DNA of 64,000 bases from Flavobacterium resistens (GCF_900182645.1 NZ_FXTA01000002.1:248001-312000), one strand, 5' to 3'. Counted from the stretch's first letter, positions 17,421-29,093 are shown. Made by a program: numbers and translations. The notes: generated by a model not told the origin, from the sequence alone.

Positions 17421-18359
17421 TTAACTCAAATGCTCAATCATATCTTTTGTCATTGTTTCCAAATCAAAAGTATGTTTCCAGTTCCAGTCTTCTCTGGCAG
17501 AACTGTCGTCGATACTTGCTGGCCAGCTGTCCGCAATTTTCTGACGGAAATCTGGATTATAAGTAATTTCAAATTCCGGAATATGTTTTTTGATTTCGGC
17601 AGCGATTTCAGTTGGTGTAAAACTCATTGCCGCTAAATTGTATGAAGAGTGAATTTTAATCTGTTCAGTCGGCGCTTTCATGATGTTGATTGTTGCATCG
17701 ATTGCATCATCCATATACATCATCGGCATTTTGGTTTCAGATGATAAAAAGCATTCGTATTTTTTATCGGCGATTGCTTTGTAAAAAATATCTACAGCAT
17801 AATCTGTAGTTCCGCCACCTGGAGGCGTAGACCAGCTAATTAAGCCCGGATAACGAATACTACGCACATCAACGCCATAAATATTATGATAGTATTCGCA
17901 CCATCTTTCTCCAGCTTGTTTACTAATTCCGTAAACAGTTGAAGGTTCCATTATCGTATATTGAGGTGTATTTTCTTTTGGAGTTGTTGGGCCAAAAACA
18001 GCGATACTTGAAGGCCAGAAAATCTTTTTAATTTTTTTTGCTTTCGCTAAATTCAAAACATGAAAAAGAGAATTCATATTCAAATCCCATGCAAAAGCTG
18101 GATTTTTTTCTGCCGTTGCTGATAAAAGCGCAGCCATCAAATAAATATCTGTAATTTGATGAACTTCAACCAAATGTTCGATTTGGTTAAAATCTAAAGC
18201 ATTGACGACTTCAAAAGGCCCTGAATTAACAACGTCAGTATTTAATTTTCGAATATCAGAAGCAATTACATTTTCTGTTCCGTATAACTTACGCAATTTC
18301 TGGGTTAATTCTGTCCCAATTTGACCGCAAGCACCAATGATCAAAATTTTTGGATTCAT
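17421..18359 (-). CDS. L-threonine 3-dehydrogenase, SDR (epimerase-like) type
   Basis: 312 residues. Oxidises L-threonine to 2-amino-3-ketobutyrate with NAD. The Rossmann glycine motif is GACGQIG (residues 9-15), the catalytic pair is Tyr143/Lys147 (STVYGISK), and the Ser is in WPSSIAVFG. SIRYPGLISW and PGGGTTDYA are typical of the short-chain TDH known from Cytophaga and Flavobacterium rather than the zinc MDR enzyme of E. coli. The start at 18359 puts the glycine motif at the usual distance; an upstream in-frame ATG (18422) would add 21 residues without family support. Its partner kbl is not in the window. Confidence 0.88.
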   Translation of the reverse strand: MNPKILIIGACGQIGTELTQKLRKLYGTENVIASDIRKLNTDVVNSGPFEVVNALDFNQIEHLVEVHQITDIYLMAALLSATAEKNPAFAWDLNMNSLFHVLNLAKAKKIKKIFWPSSIAVFGPTTPKENTPQYTIMEPSTVYGISKQAGERWCEYYHNIYGVDVRSIRYPGLISWSTPPGGGTTDYAVDIFYKAIADKKYECFLSSETKMPMMYMDDAIDATINIMKAPTEQIKIHSSYNLAAMSFTPTEIAAEIKKHIPEFEITYNPDFRQKIADSWPASIDDSSAREDWNWKHTFDLETMTKDMIEHLS

Positions 18360-18680
18360 TTTGTAGTTTTTTAGAGATACAAATATAACGTTTTCGCAAT
18401 TACGTATGTTTTTTAGAATCATAAATTATAAATTCAGTAATGAAAAAGTTTTTTTGTTGGATAATTCTCTTTTTCAAGGGTGTGTCTTTGTGTCTATAAG
18501 AGTGTGCTTATGTGCCTTTGAAAAATTGTTCCTAAAAATCATTTTTATTGATGATAAGCACTCAAAAAAGGATCTTATTTTGTGATTCTGAACGTTAATA
18601 GAATTATAGAATCTTTGGCAAAAAACAGCCTTCGTAATTGTAAATTTACTTTGTAACTTTGTAGCTTAATGTTTTATCAG
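18360..18680. other. Divergent intergenic region upstream of tdh and the mfd operon
   Basis: About 320 bases of AT-rich sequence without a supported gene. It holds an irregular TTTGTG/TGTGCC-rich stretch (about 18478-18525) and, at the right end, a -7 box for the lipoprotein gene. Nothing else is recognisable. Confidence 0.5.
18654..18661 (+). promoter_or_regulatory. -7 box of the lipoprotein-mfd operon
   Basis: TAACTTTG fits TAnnTTTG and is 19 bases before the ATG at 18681, the same distance as in the protease gene. It would leave only 7 bases before an alternative ATG at 18669, supporting the later start. Confidence 0.45.
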
Positions 18681-19280
18681 ATGAAATTTAAAATATCTCT
18701 TTTTTTACTTTTGGTTTTTGTGTTGCAATCTTGTCAGGATGAAAATGCAAAACGACTTGCAGAACAACAAAAAGTAGCCAAAAAGAATGAGAAAATCTTC
18801 AATAATATAAATAAAGCGTGGACTTTTATAGATGAGCCAATTAATGAAGCTGCAGAGAAAAATGTGAGCACTTGGAATGAATGGCGCGAATTTTTAAAAG
18901 AAATTGGAGAAAAACCACGAAGAACAATCGGAGCATTTCAAAAAAAGTCAAAAGCGATTTCAAAAAAAGCATTGGCTTTAAACAACAATATTCCAGCCGA
19001 ACTTAATCAGCCTGCAATCAAAAGCCGAATTTCAATTTTGATTACCAAAGTCAAAATGATGGAATTGTTTATCAATCTGAGCACCGTTCCAGATGATAAA
19101 GTGACTTTTTTAATAGGCGAAATCAACAAAGAAATTATTTCATTGGAAAGACAAATGGATAAAATTGTTGAGAAAGCCAAAATCCCGAAAGAGCAAGGAG
19201 AAGAAGATTTTCTTAGAATGTTAGATACAACAAGAGCAATTCCGAATGCTAAAGTAGATCCAAATTTATCAATAAATTGA
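18681..19280 (+). CDS. Small helical lipoprotein, function unknown
   Basis: 199 residues. The signal peptide ends in a lipobox (VFVLQSC, Cys18). The rest is highly charged and predicted helical, with Lys/Glu-rich segments (AKRLAEQQKVAKKNEKIF, EINKEIISLERQMDKIVEKA) compatible with coiled coil. I do not recognise a named domain. The start at 18681 gives the proper lipoprotein signal; an ATG 12 bases upstream is too close to the -7 box. The stop codon overlaps the TTG start of mfd, so the two genes are co-transcribed and probably translationally coupled, although an envelope lipoprotein and a DNA-repair helicase have no obvious functional link. Confidence 0.82.
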   Translation: MKFKISLFLLLVFVLQSCQDENAKRLAEQQKVAKKNEKIFNNINKAWTFIDEPINEAAEKNVSTWNEWREFLKEIGEKPRRTIGAFQKKSKAISKKALALNNNIPAELNQPAIKSRISILITKVKMMELFINLSTVPDDKVTFLIGEINKEIISLERQMDKIVEKAKIPKEQGEEDFLRMLDTTRAIPNAKVDPNLSIN

Positions 19281-22200
19281 GTAAAAACGCCTTATATACT
19301 ACCTACGATAATTTGCCCAAAGCAGAGCAGATTGCTGCAAGTTTGCTAGAAGGGAATCAGATAAAAATGAACCTTAGCGGATTGCTTGGATCTTCGGTTT
19401 CGTTTATAATTCGTTCTGTTTTTAAGAAAACCGAATTGCCTTTTTTAATTGTTTTAGACAATAAAGAAGAAGCAGCATATTATTTGAACGATTTGGAACA
19501 AATGATCGGCGAGCAGGATGTTTTATTTTATCCCGCTTCATTTCGTCGTCCGTATCAAATTGATGAAACGGATAACGCGAATGTTTTGCTTCGCGCTGAG
19601 GTTTTAAACCGAATTAATTCTAGAAAAAAACCAGCGGTAATTGTTACCTATCCAGAAGCTCTTTTTGAAAAAGTAGTTACAAGAAGAGAACTCGATAAAA
19701 ACACTTTAAAAGTCGCATTGAATGATAAAATTTCGATCGATTTTATCAACGAAGTTTTGTTCGAATATGAATTCAAAAGAGTAGATTTCATTACAGAACC
19801 TGGCGAATTTTCGGTTCGTGGAGGAATTGTCGATGTTTTTTCTTTTTCAAATGATCATCCTTATAGAATAGAGTTTTTTGGAAATGAAGTAGACAGCATC
19901 AGAACTTTTGATGTTGAAACACAATTATCAGTTCAGACACATAAAAAAATCACGATTATCCCGAATGTTGAAAACAAACTTTTTCAGGAAAACCGCGAAA
20001 GCTTTTTAGATTATATTGCTGAAAGAACCGTTCTTTTTATTCAAAATACAGAAGGGCTTTTTAGTCAGCTGGACAAGCAATTCGCAAGAGCAGAAGAAGC
20101 TTTTGAGAAACTTTCGAAAGAAATAAAACACGCCACGCCAGAACAATTATTTTTAAATCAGGCGTCATTTATAAAAAGATCTTTGGATTTTTCAGTTGTA
20201 GAATTGGCTTCAAGACCAGTTTATAAAACAACTAAGAAATTTGAATTTCACATTCAGCCTCAGCCATCCTTCAATAAACAATTTGATTTATTGCTGAATA
20301 ATCTGAGCGAAAATCATTTTAACGGATATGTGAATTATCTGTTTTGCTCGAATGACACTCAGGCAAAACGTTTTCATGATATTTTTGAATCTTTGGATGA
20401 AGCCAATTCAGAGAATATTCGAAAACAATATCATACAATTGTATTGCCTTTATATCAGGGATTTATTGATGAAGAAAATCAAATAACGGCTTATACCGAT
20501 CATCAGATTTTTGAGCGTTATCATAAATTCAATATCAAAAACGGATATTCGAAAAAGCAGAACATTACGCTTAAAGAATTAACTGCACTTTCGGTTGGCG
20601 ATTATGTAACGCACATTGATCACGGAATCGGAAAGTTTGGCGGATTGCAGAAAATTCAGGTAGAAGGCAAAACGCAGGAAGCAATAAAATTGGTTTATGC
20701 CGATAATGATATCGTTTATGTGAGCATTCACTCGCTTCATAAAATTTCGAAATACAACGGAAAAGACGGAACGCCTCCGAAAATCTACAAATTAGGATCG
20801 AACGCCTGGAAAGTTTTAAAACAAAAAACCAAAGCACGTGTTAAACATATTGCCTTCAATTTAATTCAGTTGTATGCAAAACGCCGTTTAGAAAAAGGTT
20901 TTCAATTTGCGCCGGATAGTTATTTGCAAAACGAATTAGAAAGTTCGTTTATTTATGAAGATACGCCAGATCAAACTAAATCGACAGCAGAAGTAAAAGC
21001 CGATATGGAAAGCGATCGCCCAATGGATCGTTTGGTTTGTGGTGACGTTGGTTTTGGGAAAACAGAAGTTGCAATTCGTGCTGCTTTTAAAGCCGTTGAT
21101 AACAGTAAACAAGTCGCAGTTTTAGTTCCGACAACTATTTTGGCGTATCAACATTTTAGAACTTTTTCAGAACGTTTGAAAGATATGCCGGTGACAATTG
21201 GTTATTTAAACCGATTCAGAACCGCAAAACAAAAAACGCAAACCTTAAAAGATCTAGCCGAAGGAAAACTTGATATTGTTATTGGAACACATCAATTAGT
21301 AAACAAAAATGTAGTTTTTAAAGATTTAGGTTTATTGATTGTTGATGAGGAACAAAAGTTTGGAGTGAACGTAAAAGATAAATTAAAAACGATTGCTGCA
21401 AATGTTGATACGTTGACATTGACTGCAACGCCAATTCCGAGAACACTTCAGTTTTCGTTAATGGCAGCAAGAGATTTATCGGTAATTACAACGCCTCCGC
21501 CAAATCGTTATCCGATCGAGACGAATGTGGTTGGTTTTAATGAAGAAATAATTCGTGATGCGATTTCGTATGAAATTCAAAGAAACGGACAGGTTTTTTT
21601 CATCAATAACCGAATTGAAAATATAAAAGAAGTGGCCGGAATGATTCAGCGTTTGGTTCCAAATGCAAGAGTCGGAATTGGCCACGGACAAATGGACGGC
21701 GCGAAACTCGAAGAATTGATGTTAGGTTTCATGAACGGAGATTTTGATGTTTTGGTGGCAACAACAATTATCGAAAGTGGATTGGATGTTCCAAATGCGA
21801 ACACGATTTTCATCAACAACGCCAATAATTTCGGATTATCAGATTTGCATCAAATGCGTGGTCGAGTTGGACGAAGCAACAAAAAAGCATTCTGTTATTT
21901 CATCTGCCCGCCGTATTCGTCAATGACAGAAGATGCAAGAAAACGTATTCAGGCATTGGAACAATTCAGCGAATTGGGAAGCGGTTTCAATATTGCGATG
22001 AAAGACCTTGAAATTCGTGGCGCTGGAGATTTATTAGGTGGTGAACAAAGCGGTTTCATCAACGAAATTGGTTTTGATACCTACCAAAAAATCATGAACG
22101 AAGCGATTGAAGAATTGAAGGAAAACGAATTCAAAGATTTGTATCCGGAAGAAAATGATATCGATACCAAAGAATACGTAAAAGACATTCAGATCGATGC

Positions 22201-22642
22201 CGATTTCGAGCTTTTATTCCCAGACGAATATATCAATAACGTTTCAGAGCGTTTGGTTTTATATAATGAATTGGGCGCAATAAAAGACGAAGCTGGTTTA
22301 CAGGAATTCGAGAAAAAACTGATAGACCGTTTCGGGCCGTTACCAAAACAAGCGGTTTCTTTATTAAACAGCATCCGAATAAAATGGATTGCAACAAAAG
22401 TTGGAATTGAGAAATTAGTCTTGAAACAAGGTAAAATGATTGGTTATTTTGTTTCAGACCAACAATCAGATTATTATCAATCGGTGAAGTTTAGAAATGT
22501 CTTGAATTTTGTTCAAAAACAAAATTCACTTTGCAAAATGAAAGAAAAACAAACCGTAAATGGATTACGTTTGCTGTTGACTTTTGAAAATGTGAAGTCA
22601 ATAAAACGTGCTTTGGAGTTGATGGAATTGTTTGAGGAGTAA
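19277..22642 (+). CDS. mfd: Transcription-repair coupling factor Mfd
   Basis: 1121 residues. An ATP-driven translocase that removes stalled RNA polymerase at DNA lesions and recruits UvrA. The N-terminal UvrB-like region is about 1-360. The RNA-polymerase-interacting (CarD-like) domain is about 434-495 (LSVGDYVTHIDHGIGKFGG). The helicase has Walker A GDVGFGKT (589-596) and DEEQ (690-693), then TATPIPRTL, TTIIESGLDVP and the QMRGRVGRS motif. The TRCF C-terminal domain is present (LYNELGAIKDEAGLQEFEKK). The start codon is TTG overlapping the TGA of the lipoprotein gene; there is no better start nearby and the N-terminus MSKNALYTTYDNLPKAEQ fits the Flavobacterium proteins. Confidence 0.96.
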   Translation: MSKNALYTTYDNLPKAEQIAASLLEGNQIKMNLSGLLGSSVSFIIRSVFKKTELPFLIVLDNKEEAAYYLNDLEQMIGEQDVLFYPASFRRPYQIDETDNANVLLRAEVLNRINSRKKPAVIVTYPEALFEKVVTRRELDKNTLKVALNDKISIDFINEVLFEYEFKRVDFITEPGEFSVRGGIVDVFSFSNDHPYRIEFFGNEVDSIRTFDVETQLSVQTHKKITIIPNVENKLFQENRESFLDYIAERTVLFIQNTEGLFSQLDKQFARAEEAFEKLSKEIKHATPEQLFLNQASFIKRSLDFSVVELASRPVYKTTKKFEFHIQPQPSFNKQFDLLLNNLSENHFNGYVNYLFCSNDTQAKRFHDIFESLDEANSENIRKQYHTIVLPLYQGFIDEENQITAYTDHQIFERYHKFNIKNGYSKKQNITLKELTALSVGDYVTHIDHGIGKFGGLQKIQVEGKTQEAIKLVYADNDIVYVSIHSLHKISKYNGKDGTPPKIYKLGSNAWKVLKQKTKARVKHIAFNLIQLYAKRRLEKGFQFAPDSYLQNELESSFIYEDTPDQTKSTAEVKADMESDRPMDRLVCGDVGFGKTEVAIRAAFKAVDNSKQVAVLVPTTILAYQHFRTFSERLKDMPVTIGYLNRFRTAKQKTQTLKDLAEGKLDIVIGTHQLVNKNVVFKDLGLLIVDEEQKFGVNVKDKLKTIAANVDTLTLTATPIPRTLQFSLMAARDLSVITTPPPNRYPIETNVVGFNEEIIRDAISYEIQRNGQVFFINNRIENIKEVAGMIQRLVPNARVGIGHGQMDGAKLEELMLGFMNGDFDVLVATTIIESGLDVPNANTIFINNANNFGLSDLHQMRGRVGRSNKKAFCYFICPPYSSMTEDARKRIQALEQFSELGSGFNIAMKDLEIRGAGDLLGGEQSGFINEIGFDTYQKIMNEAIEELKENEFKDLYPEENDIDTKEYVKDIQIDADFELLFPDEYINNVSERLVLYNELGAIKDEAGLQEFEKKLIDRFGPLPKQAVSLLNSIRIKWIATKVGIEKLVLKQGKMIGYFVSDQQSDYYQSVKFRNVLNFVQKQNSLCKMKEKQTVNGLRLLLTFENVKSIKRALELMELFEE

Positions 22643-22675
22643 GATTTTTAGAAGCAGAAATTTGTAGTTTCAAAA

Positions 22676-22747
22676 AAACACCTGTCCCGCTATCCCTTAC
22701 AATCTTTTGTGCCGAACCCCGGCACAAAAGGATTTCAGTTCTATAGG
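22676..22747. repeat. Intergenic hairpin element, probable dispersed repeat
   Basis: A perfect 11-bp inverted repeat, CTTTTGTGCCG/CGGCACAAAAG (22704-22714 and 22720-22730), with an AACCC loop, is preceded by CCTGTCCCGCTATCCC. It is GC-richer than the surroundings and resembles intergenic elements that recur in Flavobacterium genomes (from memory). There is only one copy in this window, so dispersal cannot be shown here. Confidence 0.45.
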
Positions 22748-22792
22748 TGCTAGATTAGACGATTAGTGCTTCTATTTTCCTTTTTTAAAATT

Positions 22793-22833
22793 AAAAAATT
22801 GGCCTGATAAATAGTTATCAGGCCAATTTTTTT
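22793..22833. terminator. Bidirectional terminator between mfd and the TIG lipoprotein
   Basis: The stem AAATTGGCCTGATAA/TTATCAGGCCAATTT (22796-22810 with 22815-22829) has a 4-base loop and is flanked by A and T runs. It lies between convergent genes. Confidence 0.9.
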
Positions 22834-22846
22834 GAAACAATTAAAT

Positions 22847-24130
22847 TTATTCAATTTTTAGATATTGTAAACCTTTAAAACCAGAAATTAGAATTTTAGA
22901 TTTAGAAAAAGAAATATCGAGTATGTAGGAATCAGCAGGTAATTCCAATTCTAACTCCCATGATGCTCCGGAATTTTTTGTGACCAATAATTTATCTCCT
23001 GACTGAATGTACCATTCTGTTTCCGTTCTAAGAAATACTGAAGTCACGTTTGTTTTTACTACAGTCCATGATTTAAGCATATCAGTAGATTGCACTAATG
23101 TATGGTCATTTTCATTTATTGACAGGATTTGGTTAATGTTTTTAAACTTATAAAGAGGAAGGATGTTTTTATTTATTTTGGAAATTGTATCTTTAATAGT
23201 CCAATCACTATAACCGGTTGGAGATTCTAATACTGCATTTTTATCGTAATTATAATTTGAATCATAAATTAAACCTAGTTGATAAAACTTACCATTAGAA
23301 GTTGATTTGCCAAAAGCTTTAACATGTAGTTTTACCTTGTCACTTTTACTATCTATAGCCCAAGCAGGAGGTTCATTTTTAATAAAAGTTTTGCCGTTAT
23401 CTTTGGTGTAAACTTGCCCCCCAACCATTGTATTTAAGATACAGTTATTGTTTTCTAAAAATCCTATGCTTAAATCACTTCTAGTAAATCGATATTCGGT
23501 AGTAATTTTAGTGGTTGTTTCAAAAGCATTATCTGTAAAACTAGCATTAGGAGTAGATACTAGAATTCCTGTTTTATCATCAATCATTTGAAACTCTTCA
23601 AAAGAAGACGAACTTATAGTAGTTTGCGTGTATCCTGTTGATTTAGCTTCTATTTTTTTAGGAATTCCACTATCTAGGAGTGAAAATATAGTTTTACTGT
23701 TTTCTAAAACAGTGGATCTATAAATATTTAATGTTCCGAGAGCATTTATCTTATTCCAACCTTTCGCTATGGCGTTAAAATTTAAAGGGCTACTGCTTAT
23801 ATTTTGAATTTGTATTTTTAAGATATTTACTCCAGATTTAACATTTGGACCAGCAAGTACAATTTTGGTATTTGTAATTTCTTTAGGAGTTACTTCTACC
23901 TCATTTATAAAAATTTTAGTTGGATAATCTTTATTAACAAAATTAGATCCTGTAAGTTCTAAATCTTCCCCTGCAAAAAGAAATTCAGTAGAAGTGCTTG
24001 TAATTGTAATTGGTGACGGAGTAATTATAACGGGAGTTTCGGTTTTTTTTTCACCGGATTCATCGCTAGAACACGAAACAAATAATCCTCCGACTAAGAG
24101 AATGGTAATTAAAAGTAATTTTCTTTTCAT
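22847..24130 (-). CDS. Lipoprotein with IPT/TIG domain and BNR-like repeats
   Basis: 427 residues. The lipobox is GGLFVSC (Cys20), followed by an SSDESGEKK linker. An IPT/TIG Ig-like domain spans about 38-118 (PITITSTSTEFLFAGEDLEL, LTGSNF, ILKIQIQ). The remainder looks like a beta-propeller with degenerate Asp-box/BNR motifs (YTKDNGKTF, VQSTDMLKSW, TKNSGASWE), as in sialidase-like or photosystem-stability-factor-like propellers. No catalytic set can be assigned, so a binding role is more likely (inference). It is transcribed alone, with a terminator downstream. An inverted motif 61 bases before its start resembles the sites upstream of the two LRR genes. Confidence 0.82.
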   Translation of the reverse strand: MKRKLLLITILLVGGLFVSCSSDESGEKKTETPVIITPSPITITSTSTEFLFAGEDLELTGSNFVNKDYPTKIFINEVEVTPKEITNTKIVLAGPNVKSGVNILKIQIQNISSSPLNFNAIAKGWNKINALGTLNIYRSTVLENSKTIFSLLDSGIPKKIEAKSTGYTQTTISSSSFEEFQMIDDKTGILVSTPNASFTDNAFETTTKITTEYRFTRSDLSIGFLENNNCILNTMVGGQVYTKDNGKTFIKNEPPAWAIDSKSDKVKLHVKAFGKSTSNGKFYQLGLIYDSNYNYDKNAVLESPTGYSDWTIKDTISKINKNILPLYKFKNINQILSINENDHTLVQSTDMLKSWTVVKTNVTSVFLRTETEWYIQSGDKLLVTKNSGASWELELELPADSYILDISFSKSKILISGFKGLQYLKIE

Positions 24131-24180
24131 TATTTAGGAATTAGATTTTCTCCTGTAAAAAAATGAAATTATATGGAGAA

Positions 24181-24201
24181 ATCACTACGGGAAACCTCAT
24201 T
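24181..24201. promoter_or_regulatory. Inverted motif upstream of the TIG/BNR lipoprotein gene
   Basis: ATCACTACGG-GAAA-CCTCATT is centred about 61 bases before the start codon. The left half matches the ATCACTACGG half of the LRR-gene site (minus strand at 13531-13551); the right half is degenerate. This is the third member of a position-conserved motif set. Confidence 0.5.
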
Positions 24202-24222
24202 TATGGCTTATTTTTATATATA

Positions 24223-24257
24223 AAAAATGACGCAAGAAAATTTCATGCGCCATTTTT
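24223..24257. terminator. Terminator after the GH97 gene
   Basis: An imperfect stem (AAATGACGCA..GAAAATTTC..TGCGCCATTT) with A/T flanks has a G-U pair in the GACGCA/TGCGCC part. On the minus strand it ends in a T-run and closes the alpha-glucan operon. Confidence 0.7.
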
Positions 24258-24282
24258 ACTTACTACCTAATTAACCAAAATT

Positions 24283-26484
<2,202 letters not shown>

Positions 26485-26511
26485 TTAGATCTATTTAAAT
26501 CTGTATTGGAA

Positions 26512-27894
26512 TTAATTTTTCAATACTAAATATTGAAATGGCTGTAATGTTATATCAGAACCAAGTGTAACGGAAGCTCCTGTAAAAGCATCTTTCCAAG
26601 TTGTTTTTAAAGCAGGTGAAACAAGATATTTTACAGCGCTACTGGTCAAATTAGAAAGAACCAAAACCTTTTCACTTTCGTTAACCATTGTAAAAGCACT
26701 TACAGCATCATTGCTATATCCGGTATAAGTTCCTTTTTTAATGGCACTGCTGGAATTTCTGAAAGCGATTATTTTTTTGTATTCCGTTAAAACAGAAGCA
26801 TCAGCAGTAGACCAGTCAATTGGCGTTTTTGCAAAATAATTGATTCTTTTATTGTATCCTACTTCTTGTCCGTTGTAAATCATTGGAACCGATTTTAAAT
26901 AAGCGGCAACAACAAATGTAGCGATTGAACCTTGTTTGCCTCCAAAAAGCTCGTAAGGCGTTCCTTCAGCAAGATTAACGTCGTGATTACTGGTGTATCT
27001 TACAATTCTGTTTTCTGGTCTATAAATGGTTGCGTATTCGGTTGCGTTTGACTCCTGAATAGAAAGAGCTGATTTATTTTCTTTAAAGACTTTTTCTAAA
27101 GCGGAGAAAAAGTTAAATCCGAATGTGTAATCAAATCCAGAAACAAAATGACTTGCTTTTGAACCTTCAGCAAGCATCAAGATGTTTTGGTTTTTTTTGA
27201 TTTTTCTCAATTTTGTTATAGCATCAGTCCAAAAGTTTTGAGGAACTAAATCGGCATAATCACATCTGAAACCATCAATGTTTGTATTGTAAACCCAGTA
27301 AGACATTGCGTCGATCATTGCATCTTTCATTTCAGTATTATTGAAATCCAACTGTGCAACATCATTATAATTAGTTCCCGGAGGAATAATAATTTCTCCT
27401 TTGTCATTTTTTTGATACCAATTTGGATGTTGTGTAATCCATGCATTATCCCACGCTGTATGATTGGCAACCCAGTCAAGAATTACAGCCATGTTTTTTT
27501 TGTGTGCTTCTTCGACCAAAACCTGAAGATCTTGCAAAGTTCCAAAATCAGGATTTACAGCTTTATAATCTTTAACCGCATAAGGCGAGCCAAGTTCACC
27601 TGAAGCTTTTACTTTTCCAACAGGATAAACAGGCATTAAATAAACCACATTTGCACCAAGTTCCTGAATTTGTGTTAATCTGTCCTGAACACCTTTTAAT
27701 GTTCCAGCCTGACTAAAAGCGCGTATGTTTACCTGATAAATTATGGCGTCTTCCTTTTTTGGCATTTTATCGAAAGATGCTCCATATTGCGTGTAAGGAG
27801 AAACTGGATCTGCTTCATTGTCATCAGATGAACTGCATGAAACAAATGCCAAAGCCAGCAGAAATGTATAAACGAGTTTTGTATTAAATTTCAT
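26512..27894 (-). CDS. GH13 alpha-amylase-family lipoprotein (SusG-like role)
   Basis: 460 residues with lipobox ALAFVSC (Cys20) and an SSSDDNEAD linker, fitting a surface-exposed lipoprotein. All four GH13 regions are visible: DWVANH (140-145), GFRCDYAD with nucleophile Asp212, LAEG with acid/base Glu243, and TSNHDV with Asp305. The C-terminal domain ends in LGSDITLQPFQYLVLKN. It should cut alpha-1,4-glucans to oligosaccharides for SusC/D uptake. It is shorter than B. thetaiotaomicron SusG and I see no inserted starch-binding module. It lies in the SusCDE-amylase-GH97 operon, 105 bases after susE with a small hairpin between. Confidence 0.92.
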   Translation of the reverse strand: MKFNTKLVYTFLLALAFVSCSSSDDNEADPVSPYTQYGASFDKMPKKEDAIIYQVNIRAFSQAGTLKGVQDRLTQIQELGANVVYLMPVYPVGKVKASGELGSPYAVKDYKAVNPDFGTLQDLQVLVEEAHKKNMAVILDWVANHTAWDNAWITQHPNWYQKNDKGEIIIPPGTNYNDVAQLDFNNTEMKDAMIDAMSYWVYNTNIDGFRCDYADLVPQNFWTDAITKLRKIKKNQNILMLAEGSKASHFVSGFDYTFGFNFFSALEKVFKENKSALSIQESNATEYATIYRPENRIVRYTSNHDVNLAEGTPYELFGGKQGSIATFVVAAYLKSVPMIYNGQEVGYNKRINYFAKTPIDWSTADASVLTEYKKIIAFRNSSSAIKKGTYTGYSNDAVSAFTMVNESEKVLVLSNLTSSAVKYLVSPALKTTWKDAFTGASVTLGSDITLQPFQYLVLKN

Positions 27895-27935
27895 ATTTTT
27901 TGATTTAGTTTAATAAATCCAGAGCTGAAAGATAG

Positions 27936-27961
27936 CCTGCCTTTCGCTCAAAAAAGGCAGG
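27936..27961 (-). other. Hairpin between susE and the amylase gene
   Basis: The inverted repeat CCTGCCTTT/AAAGGCAGG (27936-27944 with 27953-27961) has a loop of 8 bases. There is no long T-run after it on the minus strand, so it is more likely a partial terminator or mRNA-stabilising stem that lowers enzyme expression relative to susCDE (inference). Confidence 0.45.
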
Positions 27962-27999
27962 TATCACTCAAACTAATCTAGCTTTATTACAATGTTAGA

Positions 28000-29079
28000 T
28001 TATTTTTTAACGATCGTACAAGTTGCTGTTTTTGGATAGCCATTGCTTGTAGGATCTATTTCATTAATCTTGAAAGTTACTTCGTAAAGACCTGCTTCAG
28101 GAATGTCATAAGCATTTCCATTATCAAGATTAATTGTATTTGTTGAAGGATCTGCAGGACCATAATTAATAGTCCAACTATTGTTTAGTCTAAATTTTAG
28201 TGCTCCTGTTACCAAATTGGTCGTAATTTTCCAAGTTTTAGTTTGGTGATCGTAACTCATAGGAGTACTATTGTCCCATCCGCCAGGTTGTGAAGTTCCA
28301 ACAATTCCCCAAGAATAAGGCGTAGCGCTCCATTTCAGCGTATTTAAATTTGCTTTAATTTGGTACGAACCTGCTCCCGGAAGTGTGAAATCAGTGTCAC
28401 TCATGTTTTTCATATCAGCATTTGTGTCCCCTGCACCGAAGAATTGAGCCCAGTTTCTTCCTCTATTTAACTTAAATCCAGGACCTGCACCCACAGGTAA
28501 AGTCATATAACCTTGATAAACTCCTATCTGGATTTCTGTTAAGGCTGCTGCCGTTTCTACAGCCCATCCCTGATAACTTCCAGGCATAAATATTTCGCCA
28601 ATAACAACAGTTTTCAGGTAAGGTGTTACTTTAATCATGATAGGGTCTGAATAAATTCTATGATCCATTGTAGATTCGATACGAATTACTACATCTGCGG
28701 CCACGTTAGGTTTAAGTCCTAAATCGGTAACAATTTTATTTAATTCTGCTCCTGTAAACGATTTGCTTAAAACATCTTCTCCAGCTACAATACGTATGGC
28801 TTTTCCCCAAGCTTCGCTTCCTTTGATATCGCTAGGCATATCAAATTGTACAGCATAAGTAACCGGAGCCGAAATAGGATAGGTTACTTTTGGCCATGAA
28901 ACAAGTAAAGCTGGTTGATCTGAAACATCCTCTTTAAGTACAATCGTACTCGATGAAACTTCAATTGCAGAAGGAAAAGTTACCGTTGCTAATGTTGTTA
29001 ATTGTCCTTCGGTTTCGCAGGAAGTAGCTAAAAAAAGCAAACTGCCTAATACGAATAATTTATCTATATATTTTTTCAT
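28000..29079 (-). CDS. susE: SusE/SusF-like outer-membrane starch-binding lipoprotein
   Basis: 359 residues. The lipobox is LFLATSC (Cys21). The N-terminal SusE domain (about 30-165) has the typical opening VTFPSAIEVSSSTIVLKED and LVSWPKVTYPISAPVTYAVQ. Two starch-binding-like domains follow. One is about 172-255 (MPGSYQGWAVETAAALTEI, GPGFKLNRGRNWAQFFG). The other is about 258-358 (GTSQPGGWDNSTPMSYD, KFRLNNSWTINYG) and carries the aromatic residues such domains use. The protein binds glucan at the cell surface and has no catalytic site. It begins 14 bases after susD and is co-transcribed with it. Confidence 0.9.
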   Translation of the reverse strand: MKKYIDKLFVLGSLLFLATSCETEGQLTTLATVTFPSAIEVSSSTIVLKEDVSDQPALLVSWPKVTYPISAPVTYAVQFDMPSDIKGSEAWGKAIRIVAGEDVLSKSFTGAELNKIVTDLGLKPNVAADVVIRIESTMDHRIYSDPIMIKVTPYLKTVVIGEIFMPGSYQGWAVETAAALTEIQIGVYQGYMTLPVGAGPGFKLNRGRNWAQFFGAGDTNADMKNMSDTDFTLPGAGSYQIKANLNTLKWSATPYSWGIVGTSQPGGWDNSTPMSYDHQTKTWKITTNLVTGALKFRLNNSWTINYGPADPSTNTINLDNGNAYDIPEAGLYEVTFKINEIDPTSNGYPKTATCTIVKK

Positions 29080-29093
29080 AATAGTTTTTGTTT

